From assembly GCA_017623235.1 (NCBI GenBank), contig JAGAPN010000041.1, positions 1 to 33,676 of the forward strand: a stretch of DNA of 33,676 bases. Direction: 5' to 3'. The stretch comes from Clostridia bacterium. Lineage in GTDB: Bacteria > Bacillota > Clostridia > Oscillospirales > Acutalibacteraceae. The notes beneath the pieces are model-generated. The model made no database searches, was not told the DNA's origin, and worked only from the letters and a program-made list of their open reading frames with translations. The stretch's first letter is position 1. Each line of letters starts with the position of its first letter. Positions 15,459 to 25,144 of this stretch are shown here, piece by piece. The position numbers were made by a program, and so were the translations under genes.

Positions 15459-18400
15459 TTACTGTTCCTTCTTTTTCTTCTTTGCAAGAAGTATAAAGAA
15501 GATAACGGCGGCAGCGCCAACTGCGGCAGCTGCAATACCGATAATCACCCAAATCATACCGGAAGAGCCTGCGTTTGTATCGGCATCGGTATCGGGCTCT
15601 ACCGCATCTCCGCTTGCAGAGGGAGTCTTAACTGTAAGCTGAGCCTGATTTACGTTGGAGGCATCAATGTTAAAGAGGTTTGTGTTGTCGGTTTCGGCAC
15701 CCGTAAGTCCTGCAGACAGTACGAGAGCATCATGGTCTATCCAATACAGACGGTAGGTTTCGTCCTTAATGCCGTTGCTTCTGTAGCAATCATAGTACTC
15801 GGCCAGAAGGGTTGTAAAGATAATGGTATTTTCACCCTTTTCAAGGTCTACCGAGATAACCCTTCCCAGGAAGTTGTCATTGGCAGAGGCTGCAAAGCTA
15901 ACCTTCTGCTTTGCGCCGTCGTTAACACGCATTGCAAAGGCGAAGTTGCCCAGTTTATCAATTTCCTCCTGAGTATAGGTATCGGTACCGCCGTGGAAGA
16001 GTACCGTAATATCATAAGTACCCTTAGCCTCGGCATATACGGTGTACTTAACATGGGCGGCCTCTCCCAGATTGTCCATATCAAGCTTTTCAAAGGTCAT
16101 ATCGTATCTGTCAAGAACGTTATAGGAAGCACTACCCAACATTCTGCCGCCCGATGCACTTCCGTTGTCGGCGATGTTGTAGCCTGCAAATTCGGAACGT
16201 TCAGCCTCAATAATGCCGCCGTTAGGCTTCATTGAAAGCTTGCCGACATATTTGCTGGGGATTTCGATGTAATCGAAGTTGGCCCATACGTAACCTGCAT
16301 CCAACGACTTTGCGGGTACGGTGCACATAATTACGTTCTGACCCTTCTTAAGGTCGGCCTTAACGGTAAGGAAGCTCTTGGAGGTGCTCTTAGCGGCAGT
16401 TCTCTCGAATATCTGGTTCTTGCCGTTGACGCTGACTACAAAGTTGGCCTGGGCAGAGGTTGCATCACTTCCGTAGATAGCATAACCTACGAAAATGCTG
16501 AACTCATAGGTGCCGGCCTCGGCAGCATTAATGGTAAACTTAGTCAGAGGTGTTCTTTCGGGAACGATACCGTCTTTCTTTATTTCGGCAAGGGTCTGAT
16601 TCTTATTGTAGCTACCGCCGCCGATATGCTTGCCGCCCGAATAGCCGTTTTCATCCCTGTACTTCATCCTGTTGGGCAGAGCGTAGTCCTCAGCCTCGTA
16701 AATAACTGGGTCAGAAGCCGTCCTGGGATTCTGCTGGGTGGCGGCAACGGTAATGCCGTCATAGAAGGTAACACGGTCGAAGTTCATCCACATATAGCCT
16801 TCACTTGTCGATTCCATAGGAATTGAGGTGGTAAAGGTCAGGACGTGAGTGCCCTTTGTGAGATAGGTGGAAATATCAGCGGTGTTCTGGTTAACGTTTT
16901 TAGCAACACGACCGTAATAAACGGGGGTAACAACGCCGTCTACCACCATAGCAAGGAAACCTGTAGTATTTACGTTATTAGCGTTGTAGTTAAGACGCAT
17001 ACTGTAGAAGTTATCCTCGGGAACGTCAACGGTTACCGAGAAATAAGGAGCGTAATAGAGGTCCTCTGCAGTAAAGCTCTTAAAGGTGAAGCCCTTGCCG
17101 CTAAGACCGCTGCGGTCATCCTTACCAAGAACCTTATCACCGGAGGCTGCCTCGCCCTTCTCTCCTGCCTGAACCTGGATTCTGTTGATAAACTTACTGT
17201 CTTCAGCTTCAAATACAACGGCAGTACGCTTTTCAGCGGTGAGGGCCTTATCAAGGTCAATAAAGTCGTGGTTAATATAGGTCTTTTCTATCTTATAGAA
17301 ATCCTGTTCGGCGGTGGTACCTGTAACTCTTATGTAGTTGCGGCCTTCCTTAAGCTCAACCTTAAGCTCTATAGCCTGAATGGTCATATAGTCTGCGGTA
17401 TACTGAGCCTTGTAGGTCTTATCGTTAACCATAACAAGAGCAAAGGGTTTGGTAACGCTTTTATCCTTCGGGGAGTCGGCCATATAGCCTACACGGATAC
17501 TGTACTCGCCGTCAGCGGGGGCGGTTACCATATACTCAATAAGGCCGATGTGCGCCATATCAAGACCGTTTTTCTCAATATCCTGCAGGGTCTGGGTGGT
17601 CATCCATCTGGCCACTCCGCCTACTACCTTGCCGCCCGAAGCGTTTGTATTGTTTTCGCCTGCGCCGTTATAGAGGTTATATACGGCGTAATCGTTATCC
17701 TCTGCCTCAACACGGTTGTGGAAGGGCAGGATAATATCTGCCTTGTCGGGAGCCTCCAAAGCGGTAAGGCCACGGCCAAGGATTATATTGTAATAGTCAA
17801 TAGCGGGATATGCATCTCTGGATGCGTCCTCGTTATTGATAGCGGTAGTCATTTTTTCAGCGTTATAAAGGTTAGGAGCAATATTCTTCAGCTCTTCCCT
17901 GCTTTCGGGCATAGGTACGGTGAAGACTATGATATGCTCACCCTTGGTAAGCTGAAGATTTGCATAGATAGCGGCATCGTTCTTTACTTTAAAGGGAACT
18001 GTTGCAGCCTTGCCGTCTATGAATACTGCGATAGTATCAACGGTGGTGGTGGCACGGAGCCAGCCGGCCTGCAGAATCATCTGGTAGTTACCGTCCTCTG
18101 CGGCAGAAACCTTGATTGCGGCATAGGCAGTACGATACAGATTATCGTAGGTGATTTTATCCAGGGTCATTCTGTCCCAGGAGCTGTTGCCAATCTCTGC
18201 GCCGCCGATATAATCGCCTTTGTCGGAATACTGATTAAGGGTAACCTTGTCGGTATCACCGACCTTAACCACCTGAGAGGTGGAAACGGGGGTAACGTTT
18301 ACAGGGATGTCTATATAGTCGTAGTTAATATAAACCCAGCCGCCCTTGGATTTCTCGAACTGGGCACAGGCCTGCTCGGTAGTAACGGCAATGGTGCGAA

Positions 18401-20522
18401 CGTAGTTAAGGCCTTCCTTCAGCTCAACGTCAATATTAACGTGACCAAAGTCGTACCAGCCACCGACGTGGGCAGCCTGGTATACCTTATCGTTAACCAT
18501 TACGGTAATATAAACGGGATCGGTACCTTGATTTTTAGAATCGGTGAGATAGCCCACGCCAAGTGTGTAGGTGCCCGCAGCGGGAGCCTCCAGCAGGTAC
18601 TGAACGTAGGGGGTAGCGTTGTGGTCAAGACCGTTCTTTATCTGGTCGGCGGTCTGTTTAAGGTTGCCAAAGGTGCAGCCACCTACGAATGAGTTACCCG
18701 ATGCGCCGTTTTTATTCTCGGGCTTATAGGTGCCTGCGGAGCCTGCATTATTATAGGCAGCGTAATCGCCGTCCTCGGCCTCAATGCGGGTGGGGATGAT
18801 TTCATCCATCTTGGGGGCAGCCTCCAGGGTGAGGCGACCGTCTACCGAGATGGTGTTGACGTCTATCCAGGACCAGCTCTTGGTGGTATCAACGGCGGTA
18901 CCGTTATAAATCACGTCGTTCTTGGTAGCGGGCATAGAAGAGGTGAAGGTAATTACGTGGCTACCCTTGGTAAGGTAGATAGATGCGTTGGGAGCCAGTT
19001 TTATTTTAAGGACAGATCTGTCAACGATGATGGCAGCGGTGGAAACACGGGCGGCATCAAAGCCGAAATTAGCCGAAATATCATAAAAGCCATCGGCAGG
19101 GGCAGTAACCTTTACCGATACGTAGGGAATGCGGGGCAGATTGCCCAGATTCAGGCGGTCGAGGGTGATTTGATCCCAACGGATGTCACCTGTGGATGCA
19201 CCCTTAAGGGAGGTAGAGGTAACGGTGTTAAAAAGATTGTGAGCAACCTTTGCAGAGTCACCGCCGTTAACGGTAGTAGCGGCAGGAACGGTAGCAAGGG
19301 CAACACCTGTAAGACGGCTGTCAAGGTCAATAAAGTCCTGATTGATCCAGCCGCCTGCAAGTGTTTTGGACTCCTGCTCGGCAGTATGGGTGGTAACACG
19401 GATAAGGTTTTCACCCTTCTTAAGGTCAACTACCACGTGGGTGTCGTTATAGGTCTTCCAGCCGTCGTCATACTGTGCCTTATAGGTCTTGCCGTTGGTT
19501 ATAACAACCGAGAAGGGCAGGTCCACGTCGGCCAGCACGGTGTCACTCTTTGAAGAGCCTATAAAGGCGCCAAGGCGCAGGTTATACTTACCGTCCTCGG
19601 GGGCAGTAACCTTATATTCAACGTAGGAAACGGTATTTTTATCCAGATATCCCCTGGCTGCGGCAACCTGAAGGTCGGCATAGGTGGCGGTAACGTTACC
19701 GTTTACAACACCGCCGATAAAGGCGCCCTTTGCCTGGTTGCCCCAATAACCGTGGTTAGAGGCACCGATCTGGCTGTATTCAATGTTTGCGGTCTTGTAA
19801 CCGTTATAAGTAGCGTAATGGGTAGTAGCGCTCTTATCGTTTTCGGCCTCAAGACGCTGGTTTACAGATGCCTTTATCTCGTTGTAGCTGGGTGCAGCCT
19901 TAAAGGTAAGGTCGTCGCCTATATTGATGGTGTTATAGTTCATCCAGCAGTAGGCAGAGGATCTTAAATCGTTATGTATCTTATCCTTTAATCCGTTGTC
20001 AACGTACACCTTTGCGGTGGGTATGGGAGAGGTAAAGATAAGAATATGGTCACCAGCGGGCAGATAAACCTGGGCAGAAACGTTCTGTGCGCCCCAAGAC
20101 TTCTGATACTTCATAACATGACCGATACCGTCCACATAAAGCACAAAGGTGTCGGTGATACCGTCGGCCTTAACGCTTACGTTAGCGGTGATGGTATAGG
20201 TGCCCTCGGTAGCAGCATTAACCTTATAGGCAATAAAAGGCCAACGGTCAATGTTACCCTTTTCGGAGTGAACACCGATATTGGAATTAACGGTAGGCCT
20301 GTCATAGGCAATTCCGTCATAATCCTGATTGGCGTTACTAAGTCCGCCCACAGTACCGTCGGTCTGAGCATCATATCTGTTCAGATAAACGTAGTCGGTG
20401 TTTCCGGCATCAATAGTGCCTGTGGCGGGGGTCACAGCAGCAAAGGTAAATACACCCAAGGGTATAGATACCAAAAGAATTGCAACTGCAACCACAAATG
20501 CGATAGCTTTTTTCATCGTCAT
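15459..20522 (-). CDS. Cell-surface protein of nine alternating CBM6/35-like modules with C-terminal membrane anchor
   Basis: The 1687-residue protein has a signal peptide (about 1-33). It then carries two kinds of beta-sandwich module in the order A-B-A-B-A-B-A-B-B, with boundaries near 34, 221, 415, 577, 750, 936, 1099, 1272 and 1436. Type B starts with an (R)xEAED motif and ends with LKxGxNxIR and a YIDI-like strand, as in CBM6/CBM35 domains. Type A has WDRxTLDxL, VTAPEDGxYxI and LTKGxHxIxFT motifs. An acidic Asp-rich linker leads to a membrane helix at about 1652-1674 and a KKKKKEQ tail, with no LPXTG. I see no catalytic domain, cohesin or dockerin. The likely role is glycan capture at the membrane. 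AAAGGA lies eight bases before the ATG. Confidence 0.85.
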   Translation of the reverse strand: MTMKKAIAFVVAVAILLVSIPLGVFTFAAVTPATGTIDAGNTDYVYLNRYDAQTDGTVGGLSNANQDYDGIAYDRPTVNSNIGVHSEKGNIDRWPFIAYKVNAATEGTYTITANVSVKADGITDTFVLYVDGIGHVMKYQKSWGAQNVSAQVYLPAGDHILIFTSPIPTAKVYVDNGLKDKIHNDLRSSAYCWMNYNTINIGDDLTFKAAPSYNEIKASVNQRLEAENDKSATTHYATYNGYKTANIEYSQIGASNHGYWGNQAKGAFIGGVVNGNVTATYADLQVAAARGYLDKNTVSYVEYKVTAPEDGKYNLRLGAFIGSSKSDTVLADVDLPFSVVITNGKTYKAQYDDGWKTYNDTHVVVDLKKGENLIRVTTHTAEQESKTLAGGWINQDFIDLDSRLTGVALATVPAATTVNGGDSAKVAHNLFNTVTSTSLKGASTGDIRWDQITLDRLNLGNLPRIPYVSVKVTAPADGFYDISANFGFDAARVSTAAIIVDRSVLKIKLAPNASIYLTKGSHVITFTSSMPATKNDVIYNGTAVDTTKSWSWIDVNTISVDGRLTLEAAPKMDEIIPTRIEAEDGDYAAYNNAGSAGTYKPENKNGASGNSFVGGCTFGNLKQTADQIKNGLDHNATPYVQYLLEAPAAGTYTLGVGYLTDSKNQGTDPVYITVMVNDKVYQAAHVGGWYDFGHVNIDVELKEGLNYVRTIAVTTEQACAQFEKSKGGWVYINYDYIDIPVNVTPVSTSQVVKVGDTDKVTLNQYSDKGDYIGGAEIGNSSWDRMTLDKITYDNLYRTAYAAIKVSAAEDGNYQMILQAGWLRATTTVDTIAVFIDGKAATVPFKVKNDAAIYANLQLTKGEHIIVFTVPMPESREELKNIAPNLYNAEKMTTAINNEDASRDAYPAIDYYNIILGRGLTALEAPDKADIILPFHNRVEAEDNDYAVYNLYNGAGENNTNASGGKVVGGVARWMTTQTLQDIEKNGLDMAHIGLIEYMVTAPADGEYSIRVGYMADSPKDKSVTKPFALVMVNDKTYKAQYTADYMTIQAIELKVELKEGRNYIRVTGTTAEQDFYKIEKTYINHDFIDLDKALTAEKRTAVVFEAEDSKFINRIQVQAGEKGEAASGDKVLGKDDRSGLSGKGFTFKSFTAEDLYYAPYFSVTVDVPEDNFYSMRLNYNANNVNTTGFLAMVVDGVVTPVYYGRVAKNVNQNTADISTYLTKGTHVLTFTTSIPMESTSEGYMWMNFDRVTFYDGITVAATQQNPRTASDPVIYEAEDYALPNRMKYRDENGYSGGKHIGGGSYNKNQTLAEIKKDGIVPERTPLTKFTINAAEAGTYEFSIFVGYAIYGSDATSAQANFVVSVNGKNQIFERTAAKSTSKSFLTVKADLKKGQNVIMCTVPAKSLDAGYVWANFDYIEIPSKYVGKLSMKPNGGIIEAERSEFAGYNIADNGSASGGRMLGSASYNVLDRYDMTFEKLDMDNLGEAAHVKYTVYAEAKGTYDITVLFHGGTDTYTQEEIDKLGNFAFAMRVNDGAKQKVSFAASANDNFLGRVISVDLEKGENTIIFTTLLAEYYDCYRSNGIKDETYRLYWIDHDALVLSAGLTGAETDNTNLFNIDASNVNQAQLTVKTPSASGDAVEPDTDADTNAGSSGMIWVIIGIAAAAVGAAAVIFFILLAKKKKKEQ

Positions 20523-20585
20523 AAAATCTGTCCTTTCTTTTATGATGAATGGATTGCTTAATTTGGTTTAACAACAACCAGCCAA

Positions 20586-20603
20586 TGCTTGCAAAAGCAA
20601 GCA
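20586..20603 (-). repeat. Intercistronic hairpin upstream of the anchored CBM-array gene
   Basis: TGCTTGC and GCAAGCA form a perfect seven-base-pair stem with a four-base loop. It sits in the leader of the 1687-residue protein gene, about 64 bases before its start, downstream of a stronger hairpin. No U-tract follows on the coding strand. Confidence 0.5.
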
Positions 20604-20630
20604 CTTGATGCTTATTGCTAAAAGCTTCCC

Positions 20631-20662
20631 AATATGGGTGGCGGCTCGCCGCCACCCATATT
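20631..20662 (-). repeat. Strong 14-bp intercistronic hairpin after the dockerin/beta-helix gene
   Basis: Arms 20631-20644 and 20649-20662 are perfectly complementary over 14 bases with a four-base CGAG loop on the coding strand. It begins about 20 bases after the stop codon. The coding strand continues with TTGGGAAGC instead of a U-run, so it does not look like a simple intrinsic terminator; the T-rich flank lies on the plus-strand side. Confidence 0.7.
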
Positions 20663-20682
20663 TAATTTATAGTGCTGGGGGA

Positions 20683-23600
20683 TTATTCAGCTGCTATAGA
20701 GGTGTTCTGAGCAATGGACCAAAGATCACTTACACCTACGTTTGCGAACTTTTCAGCTGCAGCAGCGTTGGCGTAAACGATAACTGCGTTCTCATTTGCA
20801 AAGGCTTCATGATAACGGCTGTTAGCAAAGATTGCATCGTTATCAAGCTCGGTAGAGCCGCCAAGGGTCAGGTCTTCACCCAGATTAAGGGTAACGTTAC
20901 CTGTTACGCTATGGCTGGAAAGCCAGCTGGGAAGAACGTCGCCCTCTGCTACGTCATAATTGTTGTAGCAGCCGCCGTAGATTCTGCGGGTAACGGTGCC
21001 GCCTGTAGCGTTAACTACAACATTGCCTGTCATAGAAGCGCCACTACATCCGCCGAAGATGCCCTCGGTAGTGCCGCCGCTGAAGTTAACGGTAGCGCCT
21101 GCAACCGAGCCGTTAAGGCCGCCGCCGAATACGTTGTTCACAACGGTGCCGCCGGTTACGTTAACAACGGTGGTACCTGTAGTGTTAGTGTTGTCACCGC
21201 CGCCGTAAACGAAGTTTGCCTTGGCGTTGCCGCCGAAGTTAACGGTAATGGTTCCTGTTACGTCGGAGTTGGCATCAACACCTGCGCCGAATACGTTGGC
21301 TACCTGAGAGTTGCCCTCCATAGTAACGGTGGTATTACCGTTTACTGTAGCAGAGTATTCGTCACCACCACGACCGCCGCCGTAGAGATAGCGAACGTTT
21401 GCATTATCCTTAAGGGTAATGGTTACGTTGCCGGTAACAACAGCTCTGTTTGCGCCGCCGTGGAGACACCAAATATAAGCGTCATCCTGAACGGTAATAT
21501 TAACGTCACCGTTTGTATTGGTCTGAGAGCCTTCGCCCCACCAGCTGCCTGCGCCGTAGGCGTTACCGTGTATCTTTGTCGTACCGCCGATAACTATATT
21601 AATGTCGCCTTCCAGCGCTCTGGAGCCCTGGTTTCTTCCGCCGTAAATATCGCTGTAGTCACCGGAGAGCAGGGTAACGTTAACGTCGTAATTGGTATGA
21701 AGGTTGCTATCGCCCTTGATTGCGCCGTGAATTCTGAGGCGATGATATTTAGCCTCGTCAGCCTCGGTTTCGGGATCGTCTGCAGTATGCATATACTGGG
21801 TGGTAAGTCCCTTGCCCATTACGAGGTTATGTCCGTTAGCATAGATAATACCTGTACCATCGGTCTTCCAGATGGTCATATCGTGGAAGGTAACGTCATC
21901 GTTAAGAACGAGGTTGGTAAGGGGGGTAAGGTCGAGAGTGCCGCCGGTAATATTAACCTGCTTGCCGTGAACGGCCCAACCAAAGTGAGCATCGGGAGTA
22001 ATGGTATCGGTAACAACGATAGTTCCGTTATCCTGTACCTTATCGAGAGCTACGTTAAGATTCTTAACAGGCATATCGGCAACGGCGCCTGTATTAGCAT
22101 TGTCACCGTTATCGGAAACGTAGATAACGTTGCCTGCAGCTTCCCACTTGGTGGAGGCTACCAGGTCGCAGATATCAACGTCCTTGTCGCCGTTAAGGTC
22201 AAGAGCCTTATCGGAGGCGGTGCCGTTAACAAGAAGGTCAAGAGTTGCAGCTGCAATGCCTGCATCAACCTTCTTATCGCCGTCAAGGTCAGCTACAATA
22301 GCTTCAATAGTTTCAACCTCGGCTCTTGTGGGAGCAGATTCTACGGTAAGATTGGTTACATAAATCTGATTGATGTTAAACCAGTTACCACAGTCAGATG
22401 CGTTATCTTCTGCATTAAGGGGCAGGGGTGCGGTAAAGGCGATAACATGTGTGCCCTTAGTAAGATATACATCTGTTTCAATATAAGTGTGACCGGTAAA
22501 GTCTGCAGAGGTGGCTCTGCTTGCAAAGGAAGCCTTGTAAACCTCGCCGTCAGCCAGAACTGCTATCTGCTGGTGGCCGGTTTTGCCCATAGAGGGAACG
22601 TGGATACCAACGTTGTATTTTCCATCCTCAGGTGCGGTAACCTTTACGGCAACATAGGGCATACGGTTAAGGTTATAGGAGGTAAGGGTAGCAAGATTTG
22701 CCTCGTTAGCCCAGTTCATATCACCTGTTACTGCGCCGCCCAACGTAGTAGCATTTTCTTGATAATAGTATCTGTCGTTAAATACAGCTTTGGTTGTATC
22801 TGCTGCAGTTATAGTAGTAGCTGCTACTGTTGTACAGCGATTATCAACAGCAAGATAATTCTGGTCAAACCAAACGCTGCCCGAGGTAACGTCTGCGTGC
22901 TTAATAGGTGCAGTTACCTTGATATAGTTTACGCCTGCCTTAAGCTCTGCGCTGAAATCAATAGTGTTGGCATAGTTAAACTTCTGCAGGGAGTCGCCTA
23001 CACCGATAACAATTTCAGGAACGTAATTATTTGTAATGGTAGCGTTGGTGCCGGCAGAGCCTACAATACGGAAATAATATGTGCCATCTTTAGGAGCCTT
23101 TACAGCATACTGAACGTAGCCGCTGCCCATAGACTCAATACCGGTTGCCTGAAGGTCTTCCCAGGTTTTGGTTGTATCGCTGGAATAAAGAACTCCACCT
23201 GCAGAGGTGCTGATATTGTCATACATATTATGTATGCCGTTTTCAGACTCATAACGGGGCATCTTATCGTATTTCTGTAAAAGCTTCATTCCGGATGAAC
23301 AGTTAATGGTCATCATATTCATCCAGTTGTATACGTAATTTCTGTATGTGTTGGCTGAGTAACCTTCAATAGCTGTAAATGATGCGTATTCAGCTGCATT
23401 TTCAGGTATAGGAGAAGTTACATATACGGTGTGCTTACCTTTTTCAAGATAGAAAGAAACGTATATTTTTGTCTTGTTTACAGTATTATTGAAGCGTCCA
23501 ACATACTTAACACCGTCAACAAAAACAGCAACGGTGGAAGACAGAGTTTGAGGATATACCACATCTCCAACGGTAAAGGTTTCCGGTGCTACCTGGGCAT

Positions 23601-25077
23601 CAATAACCATACTATAATAAACGTCTTCTTCGGTTACTGTAGTGAATGTAATGTGGGGAGCACGACCATTGGTAAGATATTTGAGGGTGATATTTTCAGC
23701 AGTAGGAGCAGCACCGAGAATGTTATCGCCGGTATAATGCCATTCATCCCAACGAATATCTCCTAATTGCGCACTACCGATGTAATCGCCTTTATCACCA
23801 TAATCACTCCAGCCTACATAGGCTTCATCACCAGCCTTTATTGAATCACCGTCTGCAACGGGAAGAGCGGTAAGATTGCTGTCAATTTCAAGATAGTCCT
23901 GATTCATATAAATCTTGTTGCCAAGATCAAGAGCTGCTATATCGTTAAAGAAATCTGCAGTAGGTCCGATAACACGGATGATATTGATACCCTTTTTAAG
24001 TGTAACAGCGAAATTAGCATTGTTATATGTATCCCAGGCACCCGAATAGGTGGAGGTATAGCAGGTATCGTTTGCATAGATTATAGCCTCGGGAAGAGGG
24101 GGGTTCTCAGCGGCAACCTGACTGTCACCGTAGGTGCCAATATAAGCGCCGACACGGACATTATAAACACCGTCTGCAGGGGCTGAAACAAAATACTCTA
24201 CCCAAGGAACGGCATGGCTACAATTAATGTTTGCTTTTACATCATCCGATGTTACACCACTGTTAGTTAAACCAGCTATGGATACACCACCAACGGTAGC
24301 ATCTTTAGACATTATCTCTGTATAATGTGCAGGAGCGGCCGCTCTATCATCATACTCGCCGTGAATATTGGTATAGTTTGCATCTTCAGCTTCAATACGA
24401 GCGGAGGCATTAATACTGGCGTCTACCTCGCTGAGAGAAGGAGCTGCTAAAAGGGAAATACCTTCAGCAAAGCCAATCTTGCGGAAATTAACCCAGGGGA
24501 AATTTCCGCTGTTTCCGCCTGCGTGAGCCCACGCTTCAGCTGCGGTAGAAGGACAGGCACCAAGGAAAATAACAATATGCTCGCCTGCACCTAATTTAAT
24601 GCTGAAGGTGGCTTCGGCAACCTGTGCCTGGCTAAGGTCGATAGCGCTTGTATAGGTGATACCGTCAACAATAATGGGAAGAGTCTTTGCGTACTCGGTC
24701 TTTTTTGCAAAGATATCGACAGTAATATCATAGGTGCCTGCTTCAGCTACGTTAATCTTTGTAGCAAAGAAGGGCCATCTTCTGTTAACACCTAAGTCAT
24801 CAATCTTTGTGATGCCGTACGTAGCGCTGTCGTAACGATACGAGCCATAAGGAAAATATCTCTCCCAAGCGATATCGCCAACATCGGACAGGTCCAGATA
24901 ATTAGAATCGTTTATCTTCATTTTGTTGATTGTGAAATAGTCGGTATACGTACCGTCGATTTCAACGGGACCTTCCAGGGTGGCAACATCCTCTGCTGAG
25001 GCCATGAAGGTCAGCGGCAAGGAAACTGCCAGGATTGCGATGGAAAGAATAATTGCTAAGAGTCTTTTCATTTTCAT
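20683..25077 (-). CDS. Secreted five-module CBM protein with internal dockerin-like segment and beta-helix repeats
   Basis: The protein (1464 residues from the chosen start) has a signal peptide, then A-B-A-B-A modules starting near residues 34, 224, 409, 606 and 759. A dockerin-like segment follows at about 925-976: a first loop DLDGDKKVD and a second loop DLNGDKDVDICDL. From about 984 to 1440 comes a beta-helix region with a ladder of YGGG/VFGGG turns roughly every 25 residues (VNVTGGTVVNNVFGGG is typical). I see no catalytic domain, so it is a binding or structural protein, perhaps docked to a scaffold elsewhere. I use the ATG at 25077, because AAAGGA lies 11 bases upstream of it and abuts the alternative ATG at 25089. 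Its upstream neighbour has the same layout plus GH30. Confidence 0.85.
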   Translation of the reverse strand: MKMKRLLAIILSIAILAVSLPLTFMASAEDVATLEGPVEIDGTYTDYFTINKMKINDSNYLDLSDVGDIAWERYFPYGSYRYDSATYGITKIDDLGVNRRWPFFATKINVAEAGTYDITVDIFAKKTEYAKTLPIIVDGITYTSAIDLSQAQVAEATFSIKLGAGEHIVIFLGACPSTAAEAWAHAGGNSGNFPWVNFRKIGFAEGISLLAAPSLSEVDASINASARIEAEDANYTNIHGEYDDRAAAPAHYTEIMSKDATVGGVSIAGLTNSGVTSDDVKANINCSHAVPWVEYFVSAPADGVYNVRVGAYIGTYGDSQVAAENPPLPEAIIYANDTCYTSTYSGAWDTYNNANFAVTLKKGINIIRVIGPTADFFNDIAALDLGNKIYMNQDYLEIDSNLTALPVADGDSIKAGDEAYVGWSDYGDKGDYIGSAQLGDIRWDEWHYTGDNILGAAPTAENITLKYLTNGRAPHITFTTVTEEDVYYSMVIDAQVAPETFTVGDVVYPQTLSSTVAVFVDGVKYVGRFNNTVNKTKIYVSFYLEKGKHTVYVTSPIPENAAEYASFTAIEGYSANTYRNYVYNWMNMMTINCSSGMKLLQKYDKMPRYESENGIHNMYDNISTSAGGVLYSSDTTKTWEDLQATGIESMGSGYVQYAVKAPKDGTYYFRIVGSAGTNATITNNYVPEIVIGVGDSLQKFNYANTIDFSAELKAGVNYIKVTAPIKHADVTSGSVWFDQNYLAVDNRCTTVAATTITAADTTKAVFNDRYYYQENATTLGGAVTGDMNWANEANLATLTSYNLNRMPYVAVKVTAPEDGKYNVGIHVPSMGKTGHQQIAVLADGEVYKASFASRATSADFTGHTYIETDVYLTKGTHVIAFTAPLPLNAEDNASDCGNWFNINQIYVTNLTVESAPTRAEVETIEAIVADLDGDKKVDAGIAAATLDLLVNGTASDKALDLNGDKDVDICDLVASTKWEAAGNVIYVSDNGDNANTGAVADMPVKNLNVALDKVQDNGTIVVTDTITPDAHFGWAVHGKQVNITGGTLDLTPLTNLVLNDDVTFHDMTIWKTDGTGIIYANGHNLVMGKGLTTQYMHTADDPETEADEAKYHRLRIHGAIKGDSNLHTNYDVNVTLLSGDYSDIYGGRNQGSRALEGDINIVIGGTTKIHGNAYGAGSWWGEGSQTNTNGDVNITVQDDAYIWCLHGGANRAVVTGNVTITLKDNANVRYLYGGGRGGDEYSATVNGNTTVTMEGNSQVANVFGAGVDANSDVTGTITVNFGGNAKANFVYGGGDNTNTTGTTVVNVTGGTVVNNVFGGGLNGSVAGATVNFSGGTTEGIFGGCSGASMTGNVVVNATGGTVTRRIYGGCYNNYDVAEGDVLPSWLSSHSVTGNVTLNLGEDLTLGGSTELDNDAIFANSRYHEAFANENAVIVYANAAAAEKFANVGVSDLWSIAQNTSIAAE

Positions 25078-25088
25078 ACAATAATTCA

Positions 25089-25094
25089 TCCTTT
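25089..25094 (-). promoter_or_regulatory. Ribosome binding site deciding the start of the dockerin/beta-helix protein
   Basis: AAAGGA on the minus strand overlaps the in-frame ATG at 25089, so that codon cannot use it. It is 11 bases from the ATG at 25077, which gives the signal peptide MKMKRLL, similar to the sister proteins. Confidence 0.6.
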
Positions 25095-25107
25095 CTTAAT
25101 ATTTTGT

Positions 25108-25129
25108 CAAGGTCTGGGTCAGGACCTTG
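25108..25129 (-). repeat. Intercistronic hairpin in the leader of the dockerin/beta-helix gene
   Basis: CAAGGTC (25108-25114) pairs with GACCTTG (25123-25129) around eight bases. It lies about 30 bases before the start codon. It is the third hairpin in this 137-base gap; A-rich sequence, not a U-tract, follows on the coding strand. Confidence 0.5.
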
Positions 25130-25144
25130 GCGGTTTTATTTTCT

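Noticed and set aside
16845-18692. Plus-strand open frame of 615 codons opposite the CBM-array gene
   Set aside because: Same reason: a shadow of the minus-strand gene, without domain, signal or ribosome binding site.
15459-20522. Cohesin-bearing scaffoldin
   Set aside because: The long modular protein was tested as a scaffold for the dockerin proteins, but its modules have EAED and LKxGxN motifs of binding domains and no cohesin pattern.
20740-22125. DNA-level tandem repeats in the beta-helix region
   Set aside because: The periodicity is in the protein (Gly-rich turns); the DNA copies are diverged and best explained by the repeated fold.
20605-23280. Long plus-strand open frame opposite the dockerin/beta-helix gene
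   Set aside because: It is antisense to a clearly coded gene with signal peptide and domains, has a low-complexity translation with no recognisable domain, and arises because the repetitive Gly/Thr/Val-rich coding strand gives few stops on the opposite strand.
25105-25110. TTGACA as a -35 box before the dockerin/beta-helix gene
   Set aside because: It overlaps the arm of a hairpin, and at 16-18 bases downstream there is only ribosome binding site sequence and no -10 box.
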